Of a DNA stretch of 64,000 nucleotides, positions 28,123 to 42,208 are shown in pieces. The first letter of the stretch is position 1. Each line of letters starts with the position of its first letter. Below the pieces are notes generated by a model. That model was not told where the DNA came from. It did not search any database and saw only the letters and a list, made by a program, of their open reading frames with translations. This DNA comes from Apostichopus japonicus (taxonomy: Eukaryota > Echinodermata > Holothuroidea > Aspidochirotida > Stichopodidae). Where the stretch lies: contig NC_092565.1 in the NCBI RefSeq assembly GCF_037975245.1, forward strand, positions 7,120,999 to 7,184,998, in the 5' to 3' direction. The position numbers and the translations under genes are program-made.

Positions 28123-29379
28123 CAGGCTATAATTGTTAATCCACTTATTGTATATAGCAAATGGATAAATTCAGAAAACATTTTCATCTTAACATACCAT
28201 GAGTAATGTTAACACCAGGGGCCGACCCTGATTTTAAATGCAATTGACAAGTATTATTACGTGTTTCTGTGAGCAGTTTTCTTCCTGAAAACTTTCATCA
28301 AAACCTACTGACCATTATACTCGTGCCGTGTTTTCAAATGATTAAATACAAGACATCCTTGTGTTTTCACCAAAAGACATCAGCTAATTAAATTCATTTA
28401 ACTTGTCGCAGAGTAAAAATGTTGTCCCATCAGAATTTTCTTAGGTATTTGAAACAAAACTTTACTTCAGCTGATTAGCTTGGATAATTAAGTGGTGGAA
28501 TTTTCCAAATCCCTTTAATGTTGACTTACTAGCATTGTTATGGGCAATATAATTATTCCCATTATTAGTGGCTACTGTTACAAAGTAGGGTTACCCAACA
28601 CCCCCCCCCCCCACTTCACTCCAGGAAAAACTACTATAATACTACTAATAATAGTAATTATATTATTCAAAACTTGTTGAATTATCAGAAGCAATTCTTC
28701 AGCTAAAAATTAAGTGTGAACCATTTTTGGGGGTCAGGTGAGAATATCTATCTAAGTGCTGTACATGTATACCTACCCTTAAGATTATTTGATTCATGGT
28801 AGTAGATTTTCAAGTCAACACTTACTTTACCAAACGCTGACGAGAAGTCGCCAACTAACCGGCTCATGTTTGCGCTAGCCACAGGTACTTGAAGTACTCC
28901 AGTTGACCTCAATCCTCATTCTCTTTCATTGGTGGTAGTAAAAGCTTGCAATTCTTGACTTCCATCAGAGGCATTTTCTTGACAACAACAAAATGCCTCA
29001 TAAAGGAAATGATCAATATTCCTCAAATTGATTTTTTGACAACTAAAAACTTGTCATTTTTAAGGGCTTGATGCAAATAAGGTCAACAATGCATCAAACC
29101 AAAAGCACAATTTATATTCTTTTAAAAACTTTGTGATACCGAGCTGAGCAAAAAAACGAGAAAACTGGTGAGTGCATGCATCTATATTGCAGGAAAGTAT
29201 TTGGAGGACATCTATCTAGTGGGCAGTATTGCAGAGCGTATGTCATGTGCATAATATTGTAACAGTAACCAAGATAAGAATAATATATACTGAGCAGATC
29301 TTAAGTTCTGTGGATATTTGATGAATTTTATCAGTATACATATATAAACTTTAAGTTACTGTAGACTTGAGGTAGGAGT

Positions 29380-29690
29380 ACAATAGCATGAGTAAGAGTA
29401 CAAGTAGAATTCCCCTTGGTATGAGTACAAGGCTCAGATTAGCGAGAATACAAGTACTTAATTTTACACTGGTATCAGTACTAGATCCCAAATTATTTCA
29501 TGTACAAGTACAAGGCTCTAAGTGAGAGTACAAGTACTTAATTTTGTGCTAGTATTAATACTAAATTGCTTCCAGTGTGAGTACAAGGCTCTAAGTGTGA
29601 GTATGAGTATTAATTTTGTACTAAGTATCTATACTTTATTCCCAAATGCCCCAAGTATGAGTACATATTAATCTATGAGAACAATTACTA
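29380..29690. repeat. Degenerate tandem repeat, unit 73-80 bp
   Basis: About four imperfect copies with phrases GTACAAGTACTTAATTTT and GAGTACAAGGCTCTAAGTG. It has no coding potential. Confidence 0.75.
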
Positions 29691-32600
29691 GTACAGGCAA
29701 CTATGCTACAAGTATGGACACACTTCAAGTCAATTTCAGGTACAAGTTTATTAAGGTAGTTCAAAACGATCTACGCTAGCGATTAGATTTTAGCATGCTA
29801 AAATTTGCTATACATTTCCAAACATATTTTGTGAGGCTCTGTATTATCCTCCAGGCACAAGTAATGAGACAAAATGGAGGGTTGAATTAGACTTAATATG
29901 TCTCAGTGAGGATAATTACTTGAGTAAAATGTGTGTTGAACTATATGAGCCTCTGTGACCAATTATTAGACATTCTAGCATACTTGGTGGTTGGGGGGGG
30001 GGGGAGGGGAGGGTTAGGGCAATACTGATGACACTTGACCTCATCAAGGAGAGAGAGATAGCTATACAAAATGTTAAGAGAATACTCCTTTTGAACACCC
30101 ACCAATCTAGTTTATGTTACGTTATCAACTATATCTTTGGGAAACTAGAAGAGAAAGAAAGCTTGAATAATTAAAAGTAAGAATCGAGATATAAAGCCTA
30201 TATGCACATTAATTCCATTTTTTAGAACATTATGTTCGGTTACACAGTATGATACATCAACTGATATAATGGTAAACAAATTATTATTGCCTTGTGAGTG
30301 AGTCACAACTGATAACTGTTGACAGACGGAGAATGATACAAAACCAAAATGGAATTAATGGTTTGGCAAGAGAGGGAGAAAAAGAAAAATAGTTTTCAGC
30401 ACCCAATTTAGTTTGGCATATTTTCTCGAGGGTTTTTTCACAAGTGCATTGAAAGACATGGCAATCTACAGTTCTTTCTTAAGTGATGTTTGTGTATGGG
30501 AAAGCTTAGGGGGTAAACATAATTGGGAGAGGTTCCTGATTGGAAATGAAAGGTGGTTTTGTAGGAACCATGATAATATGCTAAAACGAGCAAATTTTAC
30601 CTTGGGGATCGGGAGTCCGACCTACAGGGTGTCAAACGGTGTCGGTCTGGCCATGTTGAAGATGATGGCTGCAGGGGTCAGCTGACAAAAGAAGCAGTAG
30701 GCGGAAGAAAACATTAAAGGAGTAGTTCTCATATGCAGAAATTTAAGGAATTTTCTTGCTTTTTCTTGAAATTTTTTGTCTAGGAACAGATTATTAAATA
30801 AAAAATTAGATATTATACAAGCAAATTGCAGAAGCAAAATTTCAATCCAGCAACAAAAAAAAAAGAAAAAAAAATATCAGAAGCAGAGACAGATCCAGTA
30901 CTTGTGTACTCTTTAAGAACTCAGATTTGGGGTAGATGAGGGAGAGGGGGCTTTTGAAATGATGTTATCAATCGGATTATGAATAGACAAAGTACTTGAA
31001 ATACCCAATCTTTATCTTGCAATTCGGGTATTATTTTGTATTATTATAAGTGTTGATATTAGTCTCCTTGTTGGGGGGGGGGGGGTGTGAAGGAGGGAGC
31101 AGGAGGATGGGAATGAGGTTATCACTCCATACCCCACTTTCATATCAAGTGTAACAATACCTAGCCAGTTTTTTGGTTAGGAGACAATTTTGATAGAAGT
31201 TAAATAATCGTAGACCATTAGGCCTTTATCTTTTAAAAGGTACATGGAATAAAGGCACTCTCTTTTTCTTGGCATCCAGAAAATCCCTTTAACTGACAAG
31301 GAAGAGGTCTTCAAACCAGACACAGTACCACACATGCATTCAGAGCGTATGACCGGGAGATGATGTGATTGCCTGGGAGGCTGATACGTGTACAAACTAA
31401 CTAAACTATAATTACAGTAGCAGCAAAAAAACACATTTTGTCTTTTCTTTTTTTCAGGAATTTGAACTTCATATTCTACGATATATATGACTACAAACAG
31501 CCAAACTAGAGCAGGTGCAAATAAATATTTTGGTGTCATTTTGTTTACTTCCTGCTTGCAATTTCTTGGCATCCATCGATCGTGAACTCAACTGCAATTC
31601 GTATACGCTACCTTAGGCATATACTGGCCTAAGTTTGTTTCAGTGTTAAAACACTTTCATCTTGCAAAATATGAAGAAGAAAAATAGCTCAGTAAAGAAA
31701 AAAAAAGGTACTTTGACATCAGAAATTGACCAAATGGCAGCTCCTAACAAGACTTTTAATCCGTGATATCTTCCAAGTTAGATATTTGGGGTGATCTAGT
31801 AGTAAATTTTCATCACCACAATCTCCATCATTCTAGTGTATAAATGATGCTTGGGTTGGCATCTTGTTTAATTACTGTACTCTCCAGCTGAATTTGACTC
31901 TTCAAAGTTTTTTTCCTGATATTGACAAGAGTTCATAGTTAGGTCGTGTTTGAAATATGATAGTGAAAGATAAAACTGTCGAGTTTACAAATGACAGTGA
32001 TAACCTAATGTTCGTATTGGTCAATCTTTTTTATGTAGACTTCCAGATGACCCTATGTTCTATCAGATACTGTATATAATTGTTGCTGCTTATATTGCTG
32101 GAAATATTTTTATTGTGCTGGATGCTTCCTATTCTATTTTGAACCTTAGATTGGCTAGGATTCTAATCTGAACTCATGAGGGGCAAAGTTGCAAAATACC
32201 ATTTTATCTGGTATATACATATTATGATGTATCCCAACTTTGGAGTAGAAAAAAGTATAGCAAAGACACCATTTTTGTCAGTCTGCATTAACCCTTCACC
32301 AGATAGGTCACTTCTGATATAACAGGTATCAACTTCAATATTTTTTTGTTACCTTCAATACACCATGTAGTAATTTAATCCTTCATAATGTAATCCTGTA
32401 GTGTGAGTAACCAAACTGAGGGGGAGGGGGGCACATCAATGCATGAGGATCACCATCCTTTCAAAACTTACAGGACAAAATTCTAATAACCAAAGCTAAA
32501 AGAAACAGAAAAAAAGAAAGCACAAACACATTCTTCATTAAAATTTACTTTTTTTTATTATTGTTTGCTAGAAATCACCACTTGTTGACAAATAAACACC

Positions 32601-35600
32601 AAAAGCAAATTAATTGATAAAGATCCCTTTTATAAAGGCAAATTTCTGAAGACTCTAAAAGCCTCATGATTTATTAACACATATTATTACAAACGTACAG
32701 CAAGAAACCTGGCAAGGTTGTGTTTGCAAATATGGAGATAATTGAATAAAGTAATAACACCTTTTTCCCCAATCACTTGGGTCATAGAATTTAATGATAA
32801 GAACTTTCAGTGACTCTACCATAAGTGGAGTGACTCTTAATAAGTCATAGCTTTAGTTATGGACTTCGTTTCTTCTGTTAGTTATACTCCCCATCATTAT
32901 CTGTGACATGTGAATTACTTACTGTCAATCAGAATCAATCTTAAAGGAATACATTGTGCTCGGAAAAAAAAAAAGGCAAAAATGTAATTCAAACTTTGCA
33001 AAATGAATGTCTTTAAACTTTCCCCATTTTATATTTTAATTATTCAGGTGAGCTTCCCTAGAAATGTAGATATGAAAAAGGTCAATCTGTTTATATTTTC
33101 TGTTGAAGAAAACAGAGAAACAGAAAGGATAACCACCCCCCCCTCCCCCGGAAACAATCCAAGCATCCTTTTTGAGTCCAAGCATTTAACAGCTAAAATT
33201 CATTGCTCAACTATAACCAAATGGCCCAACTATGCTGTGATTTGCCATAATAAGTGTTATTTTCATTGAAGGTTGTCCCATGTAGCGACACAGCAAGTGA
33301 TGGTGTTAAGTCGAGATTATATAATAGAAAGATCGGAGGTGCCAAATGCCAGTCACACTGCAGGCCATTAGCATAATCCAAAAGAGGAAGTGACCACGAG
33401 GAAGAGATTTAGGCAGACGTAACACACTTATGGTTGACGGCATGACCGTGGCGCAAGGTGAATTTAAGCATGACCTGCTCCAAACAGGGACCTGATCTTC
33501 AACTTTGTATAACCGCATTGTCTAATTGACCCTGTTGCTGACTGTGCAGAAGTATTAGTTTGAAAGAAAACCAGAAAAGATGGTTCCATTGCCCCGTGAT
33601 GAATGTAAACATTCCCTTTAGCCAAACAGTAGGTATAACCGAGGATGAAACCTCAACACAAACATCAATATTTCAGCACCTTTCCTCAAACTGACCTCAT
33701 TCTCTACGACTGCCGGGATGCTATGCTAAAAGCAGAGAAGATGTACCGAAAGCAGTCGGTTTGGTTTTGGGGTGACAATTTCCGGCAAATTTTGACAGAG
33801 ATGGTCAGATTATACAAGAATAGCCTCTCCATCTCTTTTTTTAAACTGTAGAACATTTTCTCCCATATTAGACTAGTGGATAATTAATTGACAATTCAAT
33901 TGAGTCTTAATATAAATTGCAAAAGATTCCAAAATGGTGATCAATTATTTGGTTTATACCTCCATGGTCTTATTCCTCGTTTCAGCAACAACTGAACAGC
34001 CCCGCAGTATACTACATTGACATTTGTTCTCCTGAATTGGCAGGATATATGGAATAATATCCAAATAAAACACCCCCATAGAAAGACATTTTAATCTCTT
34101 TTGGTGGCAGCAGTTGCATTCATCACACAGAGCAGTCTATCGGCAAATAACATGTAACTCAAAATGACAACACATGAAGATCCAGTTTGTGTAAAAGAGG
34201 GCAGTAGGTACTTTTATTTCTTTTACAGCTGAAGAAATCCTCAGAAGTTTCATTTTTGAAATCCAGCTAGTCAGCCTTACCTTTGCCATAAAGGTTTTGA
34301 GTATTGTGCTCATGTATAATGAGCTGTATCATACAGGAAGGGTTATAAATTCAAAATGTAAATTTTGTCCTTTCCCCCTGTAGGCAATTCTTTGGACATC
34401 TGGTCAATCGATCAAGGATCAATTGTACAAAAATTGTCAAATGCGAGTTTAGAAACACAATAATTTTCAATACCCCTGGTGCTGCACTGATCAAAAGCTT
34501 ATAAATCCCTAGCACAATACATAAAGATAATGAACAGAGAACTAACCGGTATTGATATATGAATATCAAAATATCGTAAAAGATAGAAAACCAAAATATA
34601 CTGTAAAATTAGGAAGAGTGTGTCATAGCCAGAAAGCTTGAAAGAAAACTGCATGTTAATTTCATTTCAATATGAGTTTACAATGGTTATCAAAACCTTT
34701 TCATCATGGATTGAAGTTCTTTGACCCTGATGACCTCTGACCTCTAAAGCAAAATGCTATGCTACAGAATATTGCACAATGAACTCTCCCGAATTAAATG
34801 AAGAAATTTCAGTATTTTTTTTAACTTAACAGACGGAAGGAGACAATCAGACATGGAGTAAGACCAACAACTTTCATTTTTCTAAATGCTCAATATTATC
34901 AAGTTTTTGTTACACTTTGTTGTTTTCTTGCTTCTTTCTGAATAATATTGATATAGATCAGTTTCTTGCTTAAGGTGGTCAATATGTCTTATTCCTTGAA
35001 TTTGGCTGTCTCATTGTGGCCATTCTGTGACAGATGGTATTTCTTAAAACCCAGGGCTGCTTGAAATAGTTACATTTAACTCAAGAAATCAAAGGCTCAT
35101 TCAAAATATAAATAAGCACCAATGAGGTCAAATCTTTTACCAATACAACTCCTACATCACCGCAACCGCAAACAAAAAACAAACAGAATAACAAAAACAT
35201 TAGAAAACTTGCAAGTTAACACCAACACATGCATCAAGTCAGCTAGCCTCAAAATATAACTCAAGCAAACAACAGAATGAACACATGCATATGATAACTT
35301 GGATAAGACTCTTTGAGCTAAAAAAGAAAATATGATAAATAAAAAAAATATTCAACAAAATCAATAGTAAGATGTGTTCCATTTTTATAGTTTCATTTCT
35401 AAACTTATACAACCCATAGTGAGCTATATATCTGCTCATTCCCTACTCAGATAACTAGTTTATTATTTGAATCAATCAATGAGTGTTTTCTTCTTGTAGA
35501 AAGTGGTGCAACCAATTGATAATTTGCCTACATTATAATACCCCCCCAACCATCAGCCCATATTGTTATATGCAAATTGAGACATTGGTTGAGGTGTTGT

Positions 35601-36309
35601 GGACCTAAGTGAAACTCCTACTAGTTTAAAAAGAAACCAACATTGTTGATTAATTAAACACATCTGTTGTGACATTAATGCATCAAATTAATGACCTACT
35701 TTGGGCTGACGTGTTTCCATGGCAATATTATAAACAATGCCAGTTGCTCATAAGCACCTCTGTCCTCAACAAACCTCTGATACGAGTCCTAAAACCCCCA
35801 AATCCAGAAAAAAAGGAACGATTGAACAAGTGCATTCCTTCCTTGCAAAAAGAGTTATGCTCAACTTTCACAGCAACTTTCTATCATCAATTAAAGTCAC
35901 TTTTGCAACAATGATTTAACCTGGTGTTGCATGACTTCAAACAAACAGCTTCACATTCCAGATCTATGCCTCAAATTGCTTTCCCTAAATTTCAAACATT
36001 CTCATAGCTATCTTTTGCTCAAAGAACCCTGTTAGATACCATCAACATTAAACTTAACAGAACCTTATGTACAAAATGAATGACTTTGTTTTATAAAGGA
36101 AACATAACAACATGCTATAAGAAGTTTAGTAACTCACTAAAAGGAGCTTTTCAAACAATGTTAACATAAAAGTCACCTAGGTGAAATAATGAAACAAATA
36201 CAAGGTTTAGTACTGAAAGTTGATTTCGCAAGAAAATATCCATGGCCGTTAATCTTTCTTCGCCGTAAGAGCTGAAGAACTTTTCTGTATTTTACCTCAG
36301 CTCGGTTGT

Positions 36310-39300
36310 TCACTCCTGTGTCTCCACTTGTCCATCTTCCATTCCAAAGTAAGCCTTCTCAGCCATATTGATGAAAAGTCCAGTATCAACTACACCTGTC
36401 AAATCAACAAAAGCACAAGCAAATGTAAACAAAAAATCTAACACTGTTGATGATGGGTGGAACTGCCTTAATAAGACCTACATGTTTTGTTGACCATGAT
36501 TCTGGAAAACAAAAACTGCTGCTCTTTGCAATGTTTCACATCAATTAGAATGTGAAAGCTGTGTGAATGCTCAAAGATCACTGATGTGAATACAGATATG
36601 AATGGCTATGTGAATATTCATATTGATGCTTATCTGAATATTTATATCAATGCTTATGTGAATGCTCAGATGGACGTTTATGTGAATGCTCGTGTTTACA
36701 TCAGCAATTGTCACGATCACTGACTTACGCTATATTTTGTAAACAAAAAAAGAACCTATCAATGAAGAAATGAACAAAGATATCTCAAGAGATGTCTCTG
36801 TTTGATTCCTTATAATATTATATTGAGTTATGCTTGGAAGGCTTGCTAAAATTGCCAGAAAGATAAACCCTATTCTACTTAACACTCGGTTCCAGGCATG
36901 AAATGATTGTAGCTTCACGGAATGAATGTTAAATTAAAATGTTAATTTCATGGTTCCATTCAATTTTTAAAAATAATTTAGCACCTGACACTTTCCCATA
37001 TTATTGTGTACCATATGGAAAACAGTAAATCAGAAAATGTTGCATCTAAATATTTTAGACTTTTACTTCTAACCCATACTTACAATGAAACCTTGACCAG
37101 TTCAAGACTGGGACTGTAGAATTGAAAAATTGGAAAATTGAAGGTGCTACCTACCAGGTATCATCATGATTTCTTGGTTTACATTTTGCCAGCTGGAAGG
37201 AACTTCCGTAAACTGCCAGTCTAGTATTAAATTACTATTGTCAGTGACGACAGGCCCCTGTTTGAGTAGGAAGAGTAAGACAACAAAAACATTTACGAAG
37301 GAATAATATCATTTCTCCATCTCTATTGAAACAAAGTAACGTGTTTCAAAAATGTATTTTCTTCCACTCTCAAATACTGGCTGTTTCCAGTGAAGGGGTT
37401 GTCACTGAGAAAGAAATAACAATTCGACAAAACCTCTGTCTTCTTCAATATTGAAAGGAATAAACAGCACAAATGGAAACATTTATTCTCTCTTCCAGTC
37501 CCATCTCTCACTAGTTTTGTAAAACCGTGGGGTTAAGGGTTAACAGGGTATGAAGAAAAGAATAGCAATTAGAAAAATTGTAGGAAATAAAATCCTTCTT
37601 TCTTCGATGAAAAATATTGCACATGTAAAATGAATTTTCTTTCCAATCTGTGTGTCCGTCTGTCTATCTATCAAGACTTATTATAAACCATGATGTTAAT
37701 TGCAAGAATATGGAAATACCAGAGACCTTTCAAAAATGCCATCTGATTCTTTTTGTATTTTAATTTCACTGAGATACTGAGAACCTACATAACATTCAAC
37801 AGCCAGAAATGACCTGGTCCATCCACAAACACAACCCACCAGAAATGAGAACTGTTATGTACGAGGGACACTGTCGATAGATATTGATTTATATAAGACT
37901 CAAACTGAAGCTTGAAAATGACATGGCAGAATATACATGCTGGAGTACACTAGCATTTGGCTGGCCTGAACAATGCAGCAACATTTCTATGATTTCCAGA
38001 GATGTCAGTACAGACTGCAAAGTATAGTAGCTTCCTTGAAGTTTACACACTTCAACTCCACCCCTCATCTCCCCTCCCCAACTCAATGGACACAATGAAA
38101 TATGACTGCAGGCTACTACTGTTTTATTCTAAATACCTACAGTTTTATGTTCAGTATCATATTTGATAATTAATGCTAAGCCTTCAGAATCCATAACCAA
38201 ACTATCACAAGCATACCGCTTTGGCTTTGGCCATTCTGAGGACTGCCTTTCCACCAAACTTCTCCTGTATTTTCTTCTGCACAGGTTTATAGGCCATTGG
38301 GATCACTTCAATCGGGACACCTTTGGTCCACTGAGTACCCAGCTGAGCAGATCGTTTCCTATTGACAGATTAAAGAAAAAAGGAAACATCAAATCAATAT
38401 TTTTTACCTCTATTGTCCCTAATTAATTGAATCAGCCATCATCACTAACATTATTAATATCATTGTTCATATCATATATGTATGTATCTAATGAATTGTG
38501 AATGAAACTCTGTCCAATTATAGAATCAAAATCTACAGACATTTTCTCCAGCTTTCGCTTTTTAATTTCATATGAACAAACCTGAATGAAAATGGCGGTA
38601 ACAAAATCACTTCTGGTTCTGAAGGGGAAGAAACTACCATCTGTATCATGGAACTGATGTTACAGTCATAAACTGTCAGTCGCAAAAATTGGAACCAGAT
38701 GTTTTTTCTTTGGGGATAATTAGCTAAATGATGTGGTATAAAAAACATTTTGGACTGTGTGTTGCTATCTGGTTATTGGTCTCACCTACAAGAAACAAAA
38801 CTTTTTTTTGGGGGCGGGGGGGGGGGCTAAAATTGAAGTACTACCTTCATCTCAACTTTCAAGGAACTTAAAGCTCAAAGACATTTTTTTTTCAGGTTGC
38901 CCATGAAGGTATTCTGTCAAGAAAATATGTCATTTGCACCCTTACCTGTAATCGGCAATAACGATAAAAGACTTCGCATTGGCTGCTACAATCTTCTCTT
39001 GTGTAAGACAGCCACTGATAGAAAAAAGGAAAATGGAACAAAATTAAGAAACCATATAGATAGGAAACCTTCCAGTGCTGATATTGAAGAATGTCCCTAG
39101 TTGACAAACTAGATTTCCCTTCACTAAGGCTGGTAGGTTTACTTCATGTGCAATGAACGAGGGCTTATAGTGTAAATATACTGGCTATAACAAGGATAGT
39201 TTGTTGTCCAACTAGAAATTATACCACCCCTGCCTTCCAGTCCCCATGCACCCCCCTCACCATCCCCCCACAAACGTTTGTGAATTTTTAAAGACATACT

Positions 39301-42208
39301 TGATTTTCATTACAGGCATAAACAGAACAAAAAATTATGCAAATCTTTCAAACCTCTTTGCGGAATAGTTTTGTCACCATATAAACAAACTTGAGCGCAT
39401 TAACGAATCATGCACCTTTACTTAACAATAATTTTTTTCCACCCCCATCCTCCCCTGCCCTATTGATGACTTAAATAATTAATTTTATCAAGTCACTTAC
39501 CCACCACCTTTGATTAGATTCATATCCTTGTCAACTTCATCTGCGCCATCAATTGCAACATCAAGCTGTCATACAAAATTTCAAACATACAAGTTGAATT
39601 TTTTTAAATCAATTATTTAATTGAAATGTGTAGAATATTGACGATAATGACTAAGAAAAGGCTTGAACAGCTCTTTCATGGAGATTCTTATCCTCCACAT
39701 CAATTGGAGACATCAAAAGGGTACTAAATTACATAGAAAAATAGATGATTATAGCTTAAGGGTGGCAGTAGAATGCTTGTTCAAGTTTGAAACTGACTAA
39801 CCATAAGTTTACTTTTTAGCAATTTCTTTCTTTTCTTTTCTAGGGGGGGGGGGGAGCATTGATGACCTTTGACCCCTCTGATGGACTGAGCTGTCCTTCA
39901 GGAGCACAGCTTAGTTCAACCCCCTTTATGCAATACATGCAAATATATCAATACTCTACTGAATGACAAGGGGAAGGATGGTATTATCATAGCAGGGTGT
40001 TGTTCCTAAAGTTTGATATGATTCACAATGTTAACATCAAACCATTTACAACATTCATCTTCAACCAAACTAGAGTTTTGCCTTTATGAATTGGTTTGTC
40101 AACAAGGACCCGAGCAATTTTTAATCCACCAGAACACAATCTTTTAACCCGTTTTTCGACAACAGTTTGAGATGCTGAGTACTTGGTGTAGATCATGATT
40201 AAAGGATGAAGCAACACATAACCACTTTCTTCTTTGCATTTCTGCAACGTTAATCAGGAAAATATTTCCTATTTAACATACCACTGGACTCCTTTCCAAG
40301 TCGCTCAGTTTAAGACCATTACTGATGATCAGCTCCCGGGCTTGAAATGACGTTGGAACACACTCAAGCTTGAAGTTTTTGGTTTTTACCAATTCAGCTG
40401 TTAGAGGAATAGGAAAACAAAAATTTAACAACTGGTAAGTACTGTACCATATAATTTGCAAGGATGTATGAAGATGGCCGTCATATATTTTTATGGCACG
40501 ACTTGAATGCGTACAACTCTGTTTCAAGTACAAGTGTCAATTCAGTGTTCCGAGTTTTGGGTAGCAGTTTTGGAAGCTCCAAATTCTTTTTCTGATAAAA
40601 TACATATGGTTACAATGCACAAATGCTCCTATATATGCAACTTATGCAATCGTAAAACTCTTTTCCTTGTTGCATAACATTTTGTGATGCAAAGTACGGG
40701 ATGAATTACTCCGGGCTGCAACTTACCCAATCGGTCAACAGCATATACAACAGTTGAGCCACTGCCAACTCCAACAGCAAAACCATCCTATTAGAATAGA
40801 AATATAGAAAGGGATATGCAAAAATGAGGAAAATGGTATGTTTCTTAAAATTTAATATGACAGGTTTTGATGCACTCCATCAGCCTAACTCAAGAGCTCA
40901 TTATGGATTAATGCACCTAACGATGTATTGGTTGCATCATGGAATAACTATGACAAGTTTTGGTAGCTTCTTTAAGTCAAAATCTAACTTGAAATGAAAA
41001 GAATAGAATTGACATAACAACACAAAAATTCTGATACCATTTCCAAAAATTACGATCAAAATCAATCAAAACATAAAAACAGCTGTGGGCCTTAAGTGAA
41101 CTTAAAATGAATTTAGCCGGATGTTAATTGTTGAACAGATGTGTTATTATCTAGCATAGTTTTTGAGGTTATAACTAATAGGAAGTGGATATATAGCCAT
41201 CAGACGGTTCCCAATTCCAGTTTACTATTTACTTCCATCTGACATGCGCAGTTATCAATCTTGCGATTAGCCGCCATTTTGAAGGTTGTCTTTGAATGAG
41301 TGAATGAGCTGTAGGTGATAGTTTTGACTCGTTTTCTGCTATCGAAAGTGCCATTTGTACATTCGAGAAGGAGCAATGCATTTCATTTTGGCGCCAGGAC
41401 ACAAGGTTTCGAAGCAGCGAAGAAGAAGTACAAAAACTAGTGGTGGATGAAGAAGCAACATAACGGTCAAATAGTAGTAACGCGCAGAAAACCGCCAGAA
41501 AATTTGCGGGACGGCAAAATAACTTGGTTACCGGATCGTCCGCCGGCACCGCAGGAAAATCACAAGTCCGCAAGACTGATAACTGCGCATGTCAGACGGA
41601 AGTGACGGCTAAATAGTAAACTGGAATCGGGAACCGTCTGACGGTTATATATTTACTGCGTAACTAATATAACCTTGGGCTTGCAAACTGAAAATGTTGG
41701 TCTGGAAATGACCAAGTTCCATTACTATCACTAACTTTAAGTAATTTACTAGCTTAAAGACATATGCACTAGAGTATAGAGGCCCAAGTTCAAAGTCCGG
41801 TCCAAGGTTAGGCCTAACGTTAGGCTGCGGCTAAGGTGAAATTGAGTGTTTACCCCCTAAAAACTCAAGTGTATGCGTACGTAGTGATATTTTGAAGTCG
41901 TCACTTACTTTCACATGGTTGTCTACGGCCGCATAGGCTGCTGCTTGTTTAGCTTGTTCGACTAAATTCATTGTAGTAAATGGCTGCTTGTTTGGGAGCT
42001 TTGGCTGTTTCAGTCTATGGAAGATAAGGAATTGCCGGACAATACCCGAAGTCCTGTTCCGCATGTCATGAAGCGCCAAATTATGGCGATGGTAACATCT
42101 TGTACCTGTGCACAAATTTCTCACGACAACAAGTGTTCGCGGGGTCACGGAAGTAAACATGTTTCTCTGGACACCATGATGTAAACGATAGTAGCAAAGA
42201 GAAGCCAC
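36310..42208 (-). CDS. RPIA: Ribose-5-phosphate isomerase A, complete, 8 exons
   Basis: The enzyme interconverts ribose-5-phosphate and ribulose-5-phosphate in the non-oxidative pentose phosphate pathway. Exons in transcript order: 41909-42208, 40727-40787, 40282-40397, 39501-39565, 38946-39014, 38217-38358, 37155-37257, 36310-36395 (stop TGA at 36310-36312). All introns are GT-AG with compatible phases, giving 313 residues, close to the human length of about 311. Family motifs are intact: phosphate-binding VGVGSGST (105-112), DGADEVD (165-171), KGGGG, and LTQEK (184-188) with the presumed catalytic Glu187. C-terminal blocks IPMAYKPV and [12 protein letters not shown] are clear. I chose the first ATG at 42206-42208. 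It gives a 79-residue leader rich in Arg/His and nearly free of acidic residues, as in an organelle-targeting or variable N-terminal extension. An internal ATG at 41969-41971 would give the conserved core only. Intron 1 contains an inverted-repeat transposon. Confidence 0.97.
36585..36690. repeat. Degenerate short tandem repeat in RPIA intron 7
   Basis: Repeats of a roughly 20-bp phrase near TATGTGAATGCTCATAT between RPIA exons 8 and 7. Confidence 0.6.
41189..41652. mobile_element. Inverted-repeat MITE in RPIA intron 1
   Basis: About 75-85 bp at each end are inverted copies of each other. Shared blocks include CAGACGGTTCCC, ATTCCAGTTTACTATTTA, CTGACATGCGCAGTTATC and CTTGCG. The outermost matching bases are ATATATA, consistent with insertion at a TA dinucleotide as in Tc1/mariner-type elements, though no clean duplication can be assigned. 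The centre is unique and encodes nothing recognisable. The minus-strand frame at 41229-41573 lies wholly inside and is probably chance. Confidence 0.75.

Larger units (their letters stand above)
13599..36309. other. About 22.7 kb without a supportable gene
   Basis: All open frames here are short (at most 131 codons) and lack family motifs. It holds the CAGTGG-type elements, the 142-bp and 73-80-bp tandem repeats, a hammerhead-like repeat copy and many G-runs, for example near 18785, 30000 and 31075. The 3' end of the RPIA transcript must extend some way below 36310; an AATAAA on the minus strand at 35459-35464 is a possible but distant poly-A signal. Confidence 0.6.

Noticed and set aside
41229-41573. 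114-codon minus-strand gene
   Set aside because: It lies entirely inside the inverted-repeat MITE of RPIA intron 1, and its end overlaps the terminal repeat.
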